A DNA stretch of 64,000 bases from Curvibacter microcysteis (lineage in GTDB: Bacteria; Pseudomonadota; Gammaproteobacteria; Burkholderiales; Burkholderiaceae_C), in assembly GCF_028649435.1 (NCBI RefSeq), contig NZ_JAQSIN010000005.1; one strand, written 5' to 3'. The notes below the pieces were generated by a model that searched no databases, had not been told where the DNA came from, and saw only the letters and a program-made list of their open reading frames with translations. Position 1 is the stretch's first letter; the number at the start of each line of letters is the position of its first letter. The position numbers and the translations under genes were made by a program. Below, piece by piece: positions 16,110 to 24,740 of the stretch.

Positions 16110-17093
16110 ATGTTCCAAGCCATCGTGATCGACAAGGACAGCGAGCGCCAATGGGCCGAGCTCAAGACCCTGGACGAGAGCCAACTCCCTCCCGGTGATG
16201 TGACCGTGCGCGTCAGCCACTCCACCCTCAACTACAAGGACGGCCTGGCCATCACCGGCCGCTCGCCCGTGGTGCGCAAATTCCCCATGGTGCCCGGCAT
16301 CGACCTGGTGGGCGAGGTGGAAAGCAGCAGCCACCCCGACTACCAGGCTGGCGACTGGGTGATCCTCAATGGTTGGGGCGTGGGGGAATCCCACTGGGGC
16401 GGCCTGGCCCAGAAGGCGCGGCTCAACGGCCACTGGCTGGTGCCGCTGCCCCAAGCCTTCACCCCGCAGCAGGCCATGGCCATTGGCACGGCGGGCTACA
16501 CCGCCATGTTGTGCGTGTTGGCGCTGGAGCGCCAGGGCGTGCGCCCCGAACACGGCGAGATCGTGGTCACCGGTGCCGCCGGTGGCGTGGGCAGTGTGGC
16601 CATCGCCTTGCTGGCGCAACTGGGCTACCGCGTGGTCGCCGTGACCGGGCGGCCCGGTGACGCCGACTACCTGCAGCAACTCGGTGCCGTCGAGGTGTTG
16701 GACCGCGCGCTGTTCAGCGCACCCGGCAAGCCCCTGGCCAAGGAGCGCTGGGCCGGCGCGGTGGACGTGGTGGGCAGCCAGGTGCTGGCCAATGTGTGCG
16801 CCAGCACGCGCTACCGCGGCGTGGTCACCGCCTGTGGCCTGGCGGGGGGCATGGACCTGCCCGCCACGGTCGCGCCCTTCATCCTGCGCGGCGTGACCCT
16901 GGTGGGCATCGACAGCGTGATGTGCCCGCGCGAAGAGCGCCTGGTCGCCTGGCAGCGCCTGGCCTCGGACCTGAAGCTCGACAAGCTGGGTTTGCTCAGC
17001 CACGACATCGGCCTGGGCCAGGCCATCGAGACCGCGCACCAACTGCTGCAAGGCACGGTGCGCGGCCGCGTGGTGGTGGACGTGAACGCCTGA
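16110..17093 (+). CDS. acuI: Acrylyl-CoA reductase (NADPH), AcuI/YhdH family
   Basis: A 327-residue zinc-free medium-chain reductase that reduces toxic acryloyl-CoA to propanoyl-CoA with NADPH in the cytoplasm. Family markers are STLNYKDGLAITGRSPVVRKFPMVPGID at about 33-60, LNGWGVGESHWGGLAQKAR, and the dinucleotide loop VTGAAGGVGSVA near 153-164. VMCPREERLVAWQRLA follows near the C-terminus. An AAAGGA box precedes the ATG by about 5 nt. It is co-oriented with acuR 33 bp upstream, making an AcuR-controlled unit. No DMSP lyase gene is present nearby, so acrylate probably comes from the environment or from other acyl-CoA pathways. Confidence 0.93.
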   Translation: MFQAIVIDKDSERQWAELKTLDESQLPPGDVTVRVSHSTLNYKDGLAITGRSPVVRKFPMVPGIDLVGEVESSSHPDYQAGDWVILNGWGVGESHWGGLAQKARLNGHWLVPLPQAFTPQQAMAIGTAGYTAMLCVLALERQGVRPEHGEIVVTGAAGGVGSVAIALLAQLGYRVVAVTGRPGDADYLQQLGAVEVLDRALFSAPGKPLAKERWAGAVDVVGSQVLANVCASTRYRGVVTACGLAGGMDLPATVAPFILRGVTLVGIDSVMCPREERLVAWQRLASDLKLDKLGLLSHDIGLGQAIETAHQLLQGTVRGRVVVDVNA

Positions 17094-17121
17094 GCTGTCC
17101 GCCCTGGGCGACTGCGCTCAG
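17090..17121. terminator. Hairpin between convergent acuI and LysR genes
   Basis: CTGAGC (17090-17095) pairs with GCTCAG (17116-17121), enclosing a second small stem CGCC-CTG-GGCG. It overlaps both stop codons of the convergent genes. There is no U-tract; terminator function is tentative. Confidence 0.35.
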
Positions 17122-18086
17122 CCTCCTGCGCCGGAGCCCGGTCTGTCCAGGGGCCGGCTGGGGGCCTGCACGCCTGGGATCTGGGGCAGGTGCTCGCGCA
17201 TCAGCGCAATGAAGGCCCGCAAGCGGGCGGGCTGGAACTGCCCTGGCGGGTGCACCAGCGAAATCGGCAAGGGTGGTGCCGTCCACGCTGGCGCCAGTTG
17301 CACCAGCCGCCCCTGGTCCAGCGCCTCGGCCACGGCCCAGGTCGACGCAATGCCCACGCCCAGACCGGCCAGCGCCGCATTGCACAGCGCGTGCAGGTGG
17401 TCGGTGGACAGCCGGGGCTGGATCGCGAAGCGCTGTGCCTCGCCGCCTGCGCTGGGGTACAGCGTGACTTCGTCGCGGTAGAAGGTGCTCAGAGCCAGCC
17501 AGGGCAGGCGTGCCAGCGCCTGCGGTGTTTGCGGCAATGGGCCCTTGCCCCACAGGCCGGGCGCGGCCACCACGATGCGGGGCAGCTCGGCCAGGCGGAT
17601 GGCCACCACGCCTGGGTCCTGCACGGGGCCGATGCGCACCGCGCAGTCGATGCCCTCGCTGATGAAGTCGGGCAGGCGGTCCTGCAGGCGCCATTCCACC
17701 GACACATCGGGGTAGCGGCGCAGGTACTCGACCAGGGGGGGCATCAGTTGCTGTTGCCCAAACACGGTGGGCGCCAGCACGCGCAGAAGGCCGCGCGGTG
17801 CGTCTTGCACCCCGTGCAGGTCGGCCTCGATCGCATGCCAGCGCTCCAGCAAGGCCTTGGCATGTTCGTAGCAGCGTTGGCCGTCCTCCGTCACTTTCAT
17901 GGCGTGGGTGGAGCGCTGCAACAGGCGCAGGCCCAGCTGGCGCTCCAGCAACTGCAGACGCCGGCTGACGGTGGGTTGGGTGGTCCCCAGTTGCTGGGCT
18001 GCGGCCGACAGGCTGCCTGCGTCCACGATGCGCACCCAGGTCTGCAGCAATTCCAGGCGGTCGGTGCTTTGTGGGGTTTTTTTCAT
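17118..18086 (-). CDS. LysR-family transcriptional regulator
   Basis: A 322-residue LysR protein. The HTH is WVRIVDAGSLSAAAQQLGTTQPTVSRRLQLLERQLG (about residues 16-51), followed by an effector domain (LLRVLAPTVFGQQQLMPPLVEYL). The start at 18086 (MKKTPQSTD) is favoured over an in-frame start 27 bp upstream because it leaves a fuller promoter region. It is divergent from an MFS transporter gene, so exporter control is the likely role. No strong palindrome was found in the 106-bp gap; only short TAGC/GCTA arms flank a 15-bp spacer. Confidence 0.9.
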   Translation of the reverse strand: MKKTPQSTDRLELLQTWVRIVDAGSLSAAAQQLGTTQPTVSRRLQLLERQLGLRLLQRSTHAMKVTEDGQRCYEHAKALLERWHAIEADLHGVQDAPRGLLRVLAPTVFGQQQLMPPLVEYLRRYPDVSVEWRLQDRLPDFISEGIDCAVRIGPVQDPGVVAIRLAELPRIVVAAPGLWGKGPLPQTPQALARLPWLALSTFYRDEVTLYPSAGGEAQRFAIQPRLSTDHLHALCNAALAGLGVGIASTWAVAEALDQGRLVQLAPAWTAPPLPISLVHPPGQFQPARLRAFIALMREHLPQIPGVQAPSRPLDRPGSGAGG

Positions 18087-18192
18087 GCGCTGAGCGTATA
18101 GCCAATCTTCCAATCAAGCTACTACCAGGGCTGGATATGCAGTCGGAGAATGCCAACCTGATTCAACACCCTTCACTCCAGAGGAACGCCCC

Positions 18193-19425
18193 ATGTCCAA
18201 CCCTGCTTGCCTGGCCTCGCCGCAGGCCGATCCCGCCCCCTTGCCGTCTTCCTTGGTGCTGTTGCTGGCGGCCGGGGCGGGCCTGGCCGTGGCTTCGATT
18301 TACTACAGCCAGCCGCTGCTGGGGCCGCTGGGCGAGAGTCTGCATGCCAGCGCCGCGCAAGTGGGGGCCGTGCCCACCCTGACCCAGCTGGGTTATGCGC
18401 TCGGCATTGTCTTGCTCGCCCCCTTGGGCGACCGCCATGACCGGCGTGGCCTCATTGTGCTCAAGGCGGCCCTGCTGGTGCTGGCCTTGCTGGGCTGCGC
18501 GCTGGCGCCAGGCTTGGGGCTGTTGATGGTGGCCAGCCTGACCGTCGGCGTGGCGGCCACGATGGCCCAGGACATCGTCCCGGCGGCGGCCAGCTTGGCC
18601 TCGGCCACCCAACGGGGCCGCACCGTGGGCACGGTGATGACGGGCCTGTTGCTCGGCATCCTGTTGTCCCGCGTGGTCAGTGGCGTGCTGGCGCAGCAGT
18701 TTGGCTGGCGCGCCGTGTATGGGATGGCGGCGTTGGCGGTGGCCGTCATTGGTTGGGCTTGCTGGCGCGGCCTGCCGCGCTTTGCCCCCACCACGTCGCT
18801 GGGCTACGGTGCGCTGCTGGGCTCGATGGTGGGTTTGTGGCGGCGCCACGCCGAGTTGCGCCGCGCGGCCTGGGCGCAGGGCTTGCTGTCGGTGGCCTTC
18901 AGTGCGTTTTGGTCCACGCTGGCGCTGATGCTGTACCAGCGCTACCAGATGGGCAGTGCCTTGGCCGGGGCCTTTGGTCTGGCGGGTGCCGCGGGTGCCT
19001 TGGCAGCGCCCTTGGCGGGACGCTGGGCTGACCGGCGGGGCGCCGCCTGGGTCACCCGCTGGGGCAGTGCGGTGGCCGTGTTGAGCTTTGCTGCCCTGGC
19101 CTTGGAGCCCCATTGGCCCCTGGCCGCGCGCTTGCCTTGGCTGGCGCTGTGCACGGTGGGGTTTGACTTTGGTGTGCAGGCCGCGCTGGTCGCCCACCAG
19201 ACCCTGGTCTACAGCCTGGAGCCAGCGGCCCGCAGCCGCCTCAATGCACTGCTGTTGACCGCCATGTTCATTGGCATGTCCGTCGGCTCTGCCTTGGGCA
19301 GTGCGATGTTGGCGCAGTGGGGCTGGACGGGCGTGGTGGCTTTGAGCACGTTGGCTGCGGCAGCGGCCCTGGCGGTGCGCCTGTTCGGGCGGGGCAGGCT
19401 GTCCGCCCCATCGCCTCGGCCTTGA
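18193..19425 (+). CDS. MFS transporter (DHA1-like efflux)
   Basis: A 410-residue inner-membrane carrier with about 12 hydrophobic segments. The loop 2-3 signature is LAPLGDRHDRRGLIVLKAALL (about residues 76-96), and IYYSQPLLGPLG in the first helix region is typical of the YgaY/AraJ-like group of predicted effluxers. GAGAGG-like boxes are absent, but GAGGAA lies about 7 nt before the ATG. It is divergent from the LysR gene at 17118-18086. It probably exports a small organic compound or drug by proton antiport; the substrate cannot be inferred. It is convergent with a second LysR gene 25 bp away. Confidence 0.9.
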   Translation: MSNPACLASPQADPAPLPSSLVLLLAAGAGLAVASIYYSQPLLGPLGESLHASAAQVGAVPTLTQLGYALGIVLLAPLGDRHDRRGLIVLKAALLVLALLGCALAPGLGLLMVASLTVGVAATMAQDIVPAAASLASATQRGRTVGTVMTGLLLGILLSRVVSGVLAQQFGWRAVYGMAALAVAVIGWACWRGLPRFAPTTSLGYGALLGSMVGLWRRHAELRRAAWAQGLLSVAFSAFWSTLALMLYQRYQMGSALAGAFGLAGAAGALAAPLAGRWADRRGAAWVTRWGSAVAVLSFAALALEPHWPLAARLPWLALCTVGFDFGVQAALVAHQTLVYSLEPAARSRLNALLLTAMFIGMSVGSALGSAMLAQWGWTGVVALSTLAAAAALAVRLFGRGRLSAPSPRP

Positions 19426-19450
19426 GGGACGGGTCGCGGCCGCCTGTTGA

Positions 19451-20368
19451 TCAGCCCCGCTGTGGCTGAAAGGCCTGGGCGACAAAGTCCACAAAAGACC
19501 GAACCCGGGCCGCCGATTGGTGGCGTTGCGGGTAGACCGCGTGGATGTCGGCGTCCGGGGTGCTGTAGCCGGGCAGCACCTCGACCAGACGGCCACTGTC
19601 CAGGTAGCGCTGGATGTCCCACTCGGCGCGCAGCAGGATGCCGTGCCCGTCCAGCGCCCAGTTGACCGCGATCTCGCCGTCGTTGGTGCTGAGGTTGCCG
19701 CGCGTCTTGATGGCTTCCGTCTGCAGCTTGGCGCCCCGGCCGGTGCTCAGGCGCCACAGCCCATAGGCCTCGTCACCTTGTCGGATGCCGATGCACTGGT
19801 GCTGGGTCAGGTCGTGGGGCACCTTGGGTGTGCCGTGCTGCTGCAGGTAGGCCGGCGAGGCGCACAGCAGGCGCCGGTTGGGGGCGATGCGGCGAGCGAT
19901 CACGCGGGCGTCTGGCGGCGCACCAAAGCGGATGCAGACATCAAAGGTGTCCTCGGTCAGCGGTGGCGGGTTGACCGACAGCTGCAGCTGCACCTCCACC
20001 TGCGGGTATTGGCGCGCAAAGCGTGAGATCAGGGGTGCGATGTGACTGCGGCCAAAACCCAGCGTGGCGTTCACGCGCAGCAGGCCCTGCGGCGTCGACT
20101 TGGACACGCCCAGCAAGTCCTCCATGTCCTGGATCTCGCCCAGAATGCGCCGCGCGTGCGCCAGGTACAGCTCGCCCTCGGGCGTCAGGCTCATGCGGCG
20201 CGTGGTGCGGTTGACCAGCAAGATCCCGACCCGGGCCTCCATCAAGGCCAGGTGCTTGCTGACCGCCGGGGTGGTGATGCCCAGTTCGCGGGCGGCCGCG
20301 CTCAGGCTGCCCGCGCTGGCCAAGGCCGAGAAGAAGCCCAGGTCAGCGGGTTGAATAGCGTCTGCCAT
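19451..20368 (-). CDS. LysR-family regulator, DmlR-like
   Basis: A 305-residue LysR regulator. The HTH is FFSALASAGSLSAAARELGITTPAVSKHLALMEARVG (about 13-49), followed by the CrgA/DmlR-type effector domain (GLLRVNATLGFGRSHIAPLISRFARQYPQVEVQLQLS, then ASPAYLQQHGTPKVPHDLTQHQCIGIRQGDEAYGLWRL). It is divergent from a tartrate/D-malate dehydrogenase gene with a perfect T-N11-A type repeat in the 108-bp gap. E. coli DmlR controls the D-malate dehydrogenase gene in the same divergent layout, so a DmlR-like role in inducing the dehydrogenase and receptor genes is likely. Confidence 0.92.
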   Translation of the reverse strand: MADAIQPADLGFFSALASAGSLSAAARELGITTPAVSKHLALMEARVGILLVNRTTRRMSLTPEGELYLAHARRILGEIQDMEDLLGVSKSTPQGLLRVNATLGFGRSHIAPLISRFARQYPQVEVQLQLSVNPPPLTEDTFDVCIRFGAPPDARVIARRIAPNRRLLCASPAYLQQHGTPKVPHDLTQHQCIGIRQGDEAYGLWRLSTGRGAKLQTEAIKTRGNLSTNDGEIAVNWALDGHGILLRAEWDIQRYLDSGRLVEVLPGYSTPDADIHAVYPQRHQSAARVRSFVDFVAQAFQPQRG

Positions 20369-20373
20369 GCGTG

Positions 20374-20396
20374 ATTGTTGAACTCAGGTGAACAAT
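20374..20396. promoter_or_regulatory. LysR operator, ATTGTT-N11-AACAAT
   Basis: Perfect 6-bp arms ATTGTT and AACAAT are separated by 11 bp. The site starts 6 bp from the LysR start codon and lies 80 bp upstream of the dehydrogenase start. This matches the T-N11-A geometry of LysR-type regulators. Confidence 0.65.
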
Positions 20397-20476
20397 GCTT
20401 TCACTATAGCGGCGCGCGCAAGGGGGGCGGTCTTTCTACAGTCGCGGCACTGAAAAACCAGACGGAGACGACCCCC

Positions 20477-21550
20477 ATGAAAACCTATTCCATCGCCACC
20501 ATCCCCGGGGACGGCATCGGCAAAGAAGTCATTCCTGCTGGCCAGGACGTGCTGCAAGCCCTGGCTGCGCGCAGCGACCGCTTCCGTTTCGAGTTCGAGA
20601 ACTTTGATTGGGGTGGGGATTACTACCGCCAGCACGGCGTGATGATGCCGGCCGATGGCCTGGAGGCGCTGCGCGGCAAAGACGCGATCCTGTTCGGCTC
20701 CGCCGGCGACCCGCAAATCCCCGACCACATCACGCTGTGGGGCCTGCGCCTGAAGATCTGCCAGGGCTTTGACCAGTACGCCAATGTGCGCCCGACCCGC
20801 ATCCTGCCCGGCATCGATGCGCCGCTCAAGCGCTGCCGCGCCGAGGACCTGAACTGGGTCATCGTGCGCGAGAACTCCGAAGGCGAGTACTCGGGCGTGG
20901 GCGGTCGCGTGCACCAGGGCCACCCGATCGAGGCCGCCACCGACGTCACCATGATGACCCGCGTCGGCGTGGAGCGCATCATGCGTTTTGCCTTCAAGCT
21001 GGCCCAGTCCCGCCCGCGCAAACTGCTGACCGTGGTCACCAAGAGCAACGCACAGCGCCACGCCATGGTGATGTGGGACGAGATCGCCGCCCAGGTGGCC
21101 ACCGAGTTCCCGGACGTGAAGTGGGACAAGGAAATTGTTGACGCCTGCACCGCGCGCATGGTCAACCGCCCGGCCACGCTGGACACCCTGGTCGCCACCA
21201 ACCTGCACGCCGACATCCTGAGCGACCTGGCCGCCGCGCTGGCCGGCAGCCTGGGCATTGCGCCCACCGGCAACATCGACCCCGAGCGCCGCTACCCCAG
21301 CATGTTCGAGCCCATCCACGGCTCGGCCTTCGACATCATGGGCCAGGGCCTGGCCAACCCGGTGGGCACCTTCTGGTCGGTGGTCATGCTGCTGGAGCAC
21401 CTGGGCGAGTTCGACGCGGCCCAGCGCCTGATGGCGGCCATCGAGCACGTCACCGCCAACCCGGCCCTGCACACCCGCGACCTGGGCGGTCAGGCCAAGA
21501 CGGCCCAGGTCACCCAGGCCGTCTGCGCCCAGCTCGCCGCCGGCGGCTGA
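20477..21550 (+). CDS. Tartrate dehydrogenase/decarboxylase or D-malate dehydrogenase
   Basis: A 357-residue NAD-dependent beta-decarboxylating dehydrogenase of the isopropylmalate/isocitrate family. It begins TYSIATIPGDGIGKEVIPAG. The substrate-loop arginines are visible (LRLKICQGFDQYANVRPTRILPGI), as are NWVIVRENSEGEYSGVGGR and the metal-binding Asp segments (TNLHADILSDLAAALAGSLG). The C-terminal NAD site reads EPIHGSAFDIMGQGLANPVG. The tartrate/D-malate subgroup is indicated by the Lys-Ile-Cys-Gln segment and by context: a DmlR-like divergent regulator and a Bug receptor 121 bp downstream. Probable function is conversion of imported tartrate or D-malate to oxaloacetate/pyruvate and CO2. 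Confidence 0.92.
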   Translation: MKTYSIATIPGDGIGKEVIPAGQDVLQALAARSDRFRFEFENFDWGGDYYRQHGVMMPADGLEALRGKDAILFGSAGDPQIPDHITLWGLRLKICQGFDQYANVRPTRILPGIDAPLKRCRAEDLNWVIVRENSEGEYSGVGGRVHQGHPIEAATDVTMMTRVGVERIMRFAFKLAQSRPRKLLTVVTKSNAQRHAMVMWDEIAAQVATEFPDVKWDKEIVDACTARMVNRPATLDTLVATNLHADILSDLAAALAGSLGIAPTGNIDPERRYPSMFEPIHGSAFDIMGQGLANPVGTFWSVVMLLEHLGEFDAAQRLMAAIEHVTANPALHTRDLGGQAKTAQVTQAVCAQLAAGG

Positions 21551-21671
21551 ACCCCGCCTCTGCACCCAGACCGGCCCTCAGACCGGACCCGCTCCCACCC
21601 GCCAGCCCACCCAACCGAAGGGGGCGGCGTGTGTGGTGCCGCCTTGCTTGCATCAGACATCGGAGACCCCC

Positions 21672-22670
21672 ATGACCTTCTCGTTGGACCGCTTCACCGC
21701 CCGCTGGCAGCGCCTTGGCCTGCGCAGTGCCGCCCTGGCCCTGGCGGGCCTGGCCCACGCCGCCAGTGCCCAATCCTGGCCGGCCAAGCCGGTGACGCTG
21801 GTCGTCCCCTTTCCCCCGGGCGGCACCACCGATGTGCTGGCCCGCGCGCTGGGCACGGCCTTGTCCAAGAACCTGGGGCAGTCGGTGATCGTGGACAACC
21901 GCCCGGGCGCTGGCGCCACCATCGGCGCCGACGCGGTGGCCAAGGCCAAGCCCGATGGCTACACCCTGCTGATGGGCGCGGTGCACCACACGATTGCCAG
22001 CAGCGTCTACAAAAAGCTGCCCTACGACTTCCAAAAAGACTTTGCACCCATCACCACCGTGGCCGTGGTGCCCAATGTGCTGGTGGTGCAGGCGGCCACC
22101 CCGGCCAACACGGTGGCCGAGCTGGTGACCCTGATCAAGGCCCAACCCGACAAGGCCACGTTCGGGTCCAACGGCAATGGCACGGCCCAGCACCTGATCG
22201 GTGCCCAGTTCCAGGCCCAGACCGGGGCCGCGCTGACCCACATCCCCTACAAGGGCAGCGGCCCCCTGGCCACCGACTTGCTGGGCGGGCAGATCCTGCT
22301 GTCCTTTGACACCATCACCCCGGTGCTGCCCCACATCCGCAGCAACAAGCTGCGCGCCTTGGCGGTCACCACCAGCACGCGCTCGCCAGCCCTGCCCGAG
22401 GTGCCCACGCTGGAGGAGGCGGGGCTCAAGGGCTTCAACATCGGCACCTGGTTTGGCGTGCTGGCGCCGGCCGCCACGCCCAAGGACATCGTGGTGCGGC
22501 TCAACACCGAGATGGTCAAGGTCATCCAGTCGCCCGAGTTCGTCAAGCGCATGGAGGAGATCGGCGCCCAGCCCGTGGGCAACAAGCCCGAAGAGATGGC
22601 GCGGCAGATCAAGTCCGAGACCGACAAGTTGGCCGATCTGGTCAAAGCCGCCAAGGTGGTGCTCGAGTGA
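21672..22670 (+). CDS. Bug/TctC-family periplasmic solute-binding receptor
   Basis: A 332-residue receptor. The signal peptide spans about residues 1-34 (ALALAGLAHAASA-QSWPAKP). Bug motifs are VVPFPPGGTTDVLARAL, GQSVIVDNRPGAGATIG, AKPDGYTLLMG and HIPYKGSGPLATDLLGGQI. The start at 21672 (MTFSLDR) is preferred over 21633 because GGAGA lies 6-7 nt upstream and the n-region is normal. It is downstream of the tartrate/D-malate dehydrogenase on the same strand, so its ligand is plausibly tartrate, malate or another hydroxydicarboxylate. That is inference from position only. Confidence 0.92.
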   Translation: MTFSLDRFTARWQRLGLRSAALALAGLAHAASAQSWPAKPVTLVVPFPPGGTTDVLARALGTALSKNLGQSVIVDNRPGAGATIGADAVAKAKPDGYTLLMGAVHHTIASSVYKKLPYDFQKDFAPITTVAVVPNVLVVQAATPANTVAELVTLIKAQPDKATFGSNGNGTAQHLIGAQFQAQTGAALTHIPYKGSGPLATDLLGGQILLSFDTITPVLPHIRSNKLRALAVTTSTRSPALPEVPTLEEAGLKGFNIGTWFGVLAPAATPKDIVVRLNTEMVKVIQSPEFVKRMEEIGAQPVGNKPEEMARQIKSETDKLADLVKAAKVVLE

Positions 22671-22699
22671 TGCCGGGCTGGGGCGCGGTGGGGCGCCCT

Positions 22700-22729
22700 G
22701 GCCGCGTCACTCAGCGCGCTGACGCGGCC
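22700..22729. terminator. 10-bp GC stem between convergent Bug and LysR genes
   Basis: GGCCGCGTCA (22700-22709) and TGACGCGGCC (22720-22729) form a perfect 10-bp stem with a 10-nt loop. It spans the LysR stop codon at 22711 and lies 30 bp after the Bug stop. No U-tract follows on either strand. Confidence 0.5.
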
Positions 22730-23643
22730 TGCGCCGTGGCCACCTGCTCGGCCTGCGCCTCCAGGTAGGCCAGCAGGCGCTGGGCAGCCGGGCTGAGGTC
22801 CTGGTGGCGGCGAAAGCAGATCGAGAACTCGCGCTGCGCCCAGTCGTTGAGCAGGCGCACCGTCTGGATGCGGCCCGCTGCGCTGTGCTGGCGACTGATT
22901 TCGCTGGGCACCACGCTCACCCCCAGGCCCGCGCTGACCACCCGGAAGGCCGCGTCAAAGTTGGACACCACGGCGCGGTAGCTCAGCGTCTGCCCCACCC
23001 GGGCGGCGGCCCGGTGCAGCAAGGTGTAGACCGCGGTGGACGAGGGCAGGCCCACATGCTCATGGCCCAGCGAGTCTTCAAAGAACAGCGCCTCGTGCGC
23101 GGCCAGCGGGTGGCCTACGGGCACGGCCAAGGCCAGTTCGTCGCGCCGGTAGCGTCGGCTTTCCAGCCCGCCCAGGTCGACCTGGCTCCAGCACACGCCC
23201 AAGGAGGCCACGCCCTCGCGCACCAGGCTGACGATGTCGCGCGAAAAGCGCTCTTCGATGTCGACCTGGATGTTTTGGTGTGGCGGCTCACGCATGAAGC
23301 CGGCCAAGTCGTCCAGCAGCGACTCCGCCACCGCCGAGGCACTGGCCACCACCCGCACATGGCCCTGGATGCCGCTTTTGAAGCGCGCCATGTCCGCCTC
23401 GATCTTGTCCAGCGTGAACAGCAGCGAGCGCGCGTGCTCCAGCAGCACCTGGCCCGCCGGCGTGGGCTCGCTGCCTTTGCGCCCCCGCACCAGCAGGGGC
23501 AGGCCCAGGGCGTCCTCCAGTTGCGACAGGCGCTTGCTGATGGCCGAGGGCTCGATCAGCGCCTGGGCAGCGGCCGCCTTGATGTTGCCCAACTCGCACA
23601 CGCTCACCAGCAGTTTGAGGGATTTGAGGTCCAGGTCGCGCAT
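22711..23643 (-). CDS. LysR-family transcriptional regulator
   Basis: A 310-residue LysR protein. The HTH is LVSVCELGNIKAAAAQALIEPSAISKRLSQLEDALG (about 12-47), with a C-terminal effector domain containing DIEERFSRDIVSLVREGVASLGVCW and FRVVSAGLGVSVVPSEI. A long in-frame extension upstream to 24090 reads through the promoter and the opposing lyase gene and is rejected; the ATG at 23643 aligns with the family. It is divergent from the HMG-CoA-lyase-like/CoA-transferase/Bug operon, which it probably activates. A perfect 7-bp inverted repeat is present in the shared gap. Confidence 0.92.
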   Translation of the reverse strand: MRDLDLKSLKLLVSVCELGNIKAAAAQALIEPSAISKRLSQLEDALGLPLLVRGRKGSEPTPAGQVLLEHARSLLFTLDKIEADMARFKSGIQGHVRVVASASAVAESLLDDLAGFMREPPHQNIQVDIEERFSRDIVSLVREGVASLGVCWSQVDLGGLESRRYRRDELALAVPVGHPLAAHEALFFEDSLGHEHVGLPSSTAVYTLLHRAAARVGQTLSYRAVVSNFDAAFRVVSAGLGVSVVPSEISRQHSAAGRIQTVRLLNDWAQREFSICFRRHQDLSPAAQRLLAYLEAQAEQVATAQAASAR

Positions 23644-23656
23644 TTTTTGATTCCAA

Positions 23657-23679
23657 ATCGGAACTTTGAGGCTTCCGAT
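23657..23679. promoter_or_regulatory. Inverted repeat ATCGGAA-N9-TTCCGAT, likely LysR operator
   Basis: Perfect 7-bp arms flank 9 bp. The left arm also takes part in an overlapping shorter dyad TTCC-AAATC-GGAA (23651-23663). It is located 14 bp from the LysR start and 76 bp from the lyase start. Confidence 0.6.
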
Positions 23680-23754
23680 ATTGCATTTGAAGTTGGATTG
23701 GGAATTCATCAAACTATAGCCAAACAGGGCCATCCCCCGGCCCCACTTGGAGAC

Positions 23755-24705
23755 ATGAGCTTGACGACAACCCTTCCCCCGAGCGCGGTGATCCGCGAGG
23801 TCGGTCTGCGCGATGGCCTGCAAAGCATCCAGACCGTGTTGCCCACGGCACGCAAAATCGAGTGGATCCACGCCGCCTATGCCGCCGGCCAGCGCGAGAT
23901 CGAGGTGGGCTCTTTTGTGCCGGCCCGGCTGCTGCCGCAACTGGCCGACACCGCCGAGTTGCTGGCCCACGCCAAGACCCTGCCAGGCCTGTTCGCCTCG
24001 GTGCTGGTGCCCAATCTGCGCGGCGCTGAAGCCGCGTTGGCGGGCGACGCCGATCTGCTGCTGCTGCCCTTGTCGGCCAGCCACGCGCACAGCCTGGCCA
24101 ACCTGCGCAAGACCCCCGACGAGGTGGTGGCTGAGCTGGGCCGCATCCGCGCCGCGCGCGACGCCTCAGGCCGCAAGACCCTGATCGAGGGCGGCGTGGG
24201 CACGGCCTTTGGCTGCACCTTGCAAGGCGAGGTCCCGTGCACTGAGGTGCTGCGCCTGATGCAGGCCCTGCTGGACGCTGGCGCCGACCGCGTCAGCCTG
24301 GCCGACACCGTGGGCTATGCCGATCCGGGCGCCGTCAGCCGCCTGTTCGAGCAGGCGCTGAAGCTGGCGGGCGACCGCTTCTGGTGCGGTCATTTTCACG
24401 ACACCCGGGGCCTGGCGCTGGCCAACGTCCACGCTGCCTTGCAGCTGGGCGTGACGCGCTTCGATGCGTCATTGGCCGGCATTGGCGGCTGCCCGCATGC
24501 GCCGGGCGCCAGTGGCAACACGGCCAGCGAGGACCTGGCCTTCATGCTGGAAGCCGCTGGCGTGTCCACCGGCATCGACCTGCCGCAACTGCTGGCCCTG
24601 CGCGAACGCGTGGCGGGCTGGCTGGTGGGCGAGGCCACCCATGGCGCCCTGCACCGCGCGGGCTTGCCCAAGCACTTTCAACCGGCCGCCGCCCGGTCGG
24701 TCTGA
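23755..24705 (+). CDS. HMG-CoA lyase-like enzyme (hydroxyacyl-CoA lyase)
   Basis: A 316-residue TIM-barrel lyase of the HMGL family that cleaves a 3-hydroxy-3-carboxyalkyl-CoA by retro-aldol reaction. Signatures are VIREVGLRDGLQ (metal and substrate Arg/Asp, about residues 12-22), QREIEVGSFV, SLADTVGYADPGAV and CGHFHDTRGLALANV (metal His pair). The catalytic-Cys loop is GGCPHAPGASGNTASEDLAFML at about 243-264. It is first gene of an operon with a family III CoA-transferase and a Bug receptor. The substrate could be HMG-CoA, citramalyl-CoA or a similar ester formed by the transferase. Choice among these is not possible from sequence. Confidence 0.92.
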   Translation: MSLTTTLPPSAVIREVGLRDGLQSIQTVLPTARKIEWIHAAYAAGQREIEVGSFVPARLLPQLADTAELLAHAKTLPGLFASVLVPNLRGAEAALAGDADLLLLPLSASHAHSLANLRKTPDEVVAELGRIRAARDASGRKTLIEGGVGTAFGCTLQGEVPCTEVLRLMQALLDAGADRVSLADTVGYADPGAVSRLFEQALKLAGDRFWCGHFHDTRGLALANVHAALQLGVTRFDASLAGIGGCPHAPGASGNTASEDLAFMLEAAGVSTGIDLPQLLALRERVAGWLVGEATHGALHRAGLPKHFQPAAARSV

Positions 24706-24740
24706 GCCTTTTGGCCCCCTCTTTGGACTTTGAGAACAGC

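Noticed and set aside
15372..17051. Leftward open frame opposite acuR and acuI
   Set aside because: No recognisable domain, while both rightward genes are clear family members with ribosome binding sites.
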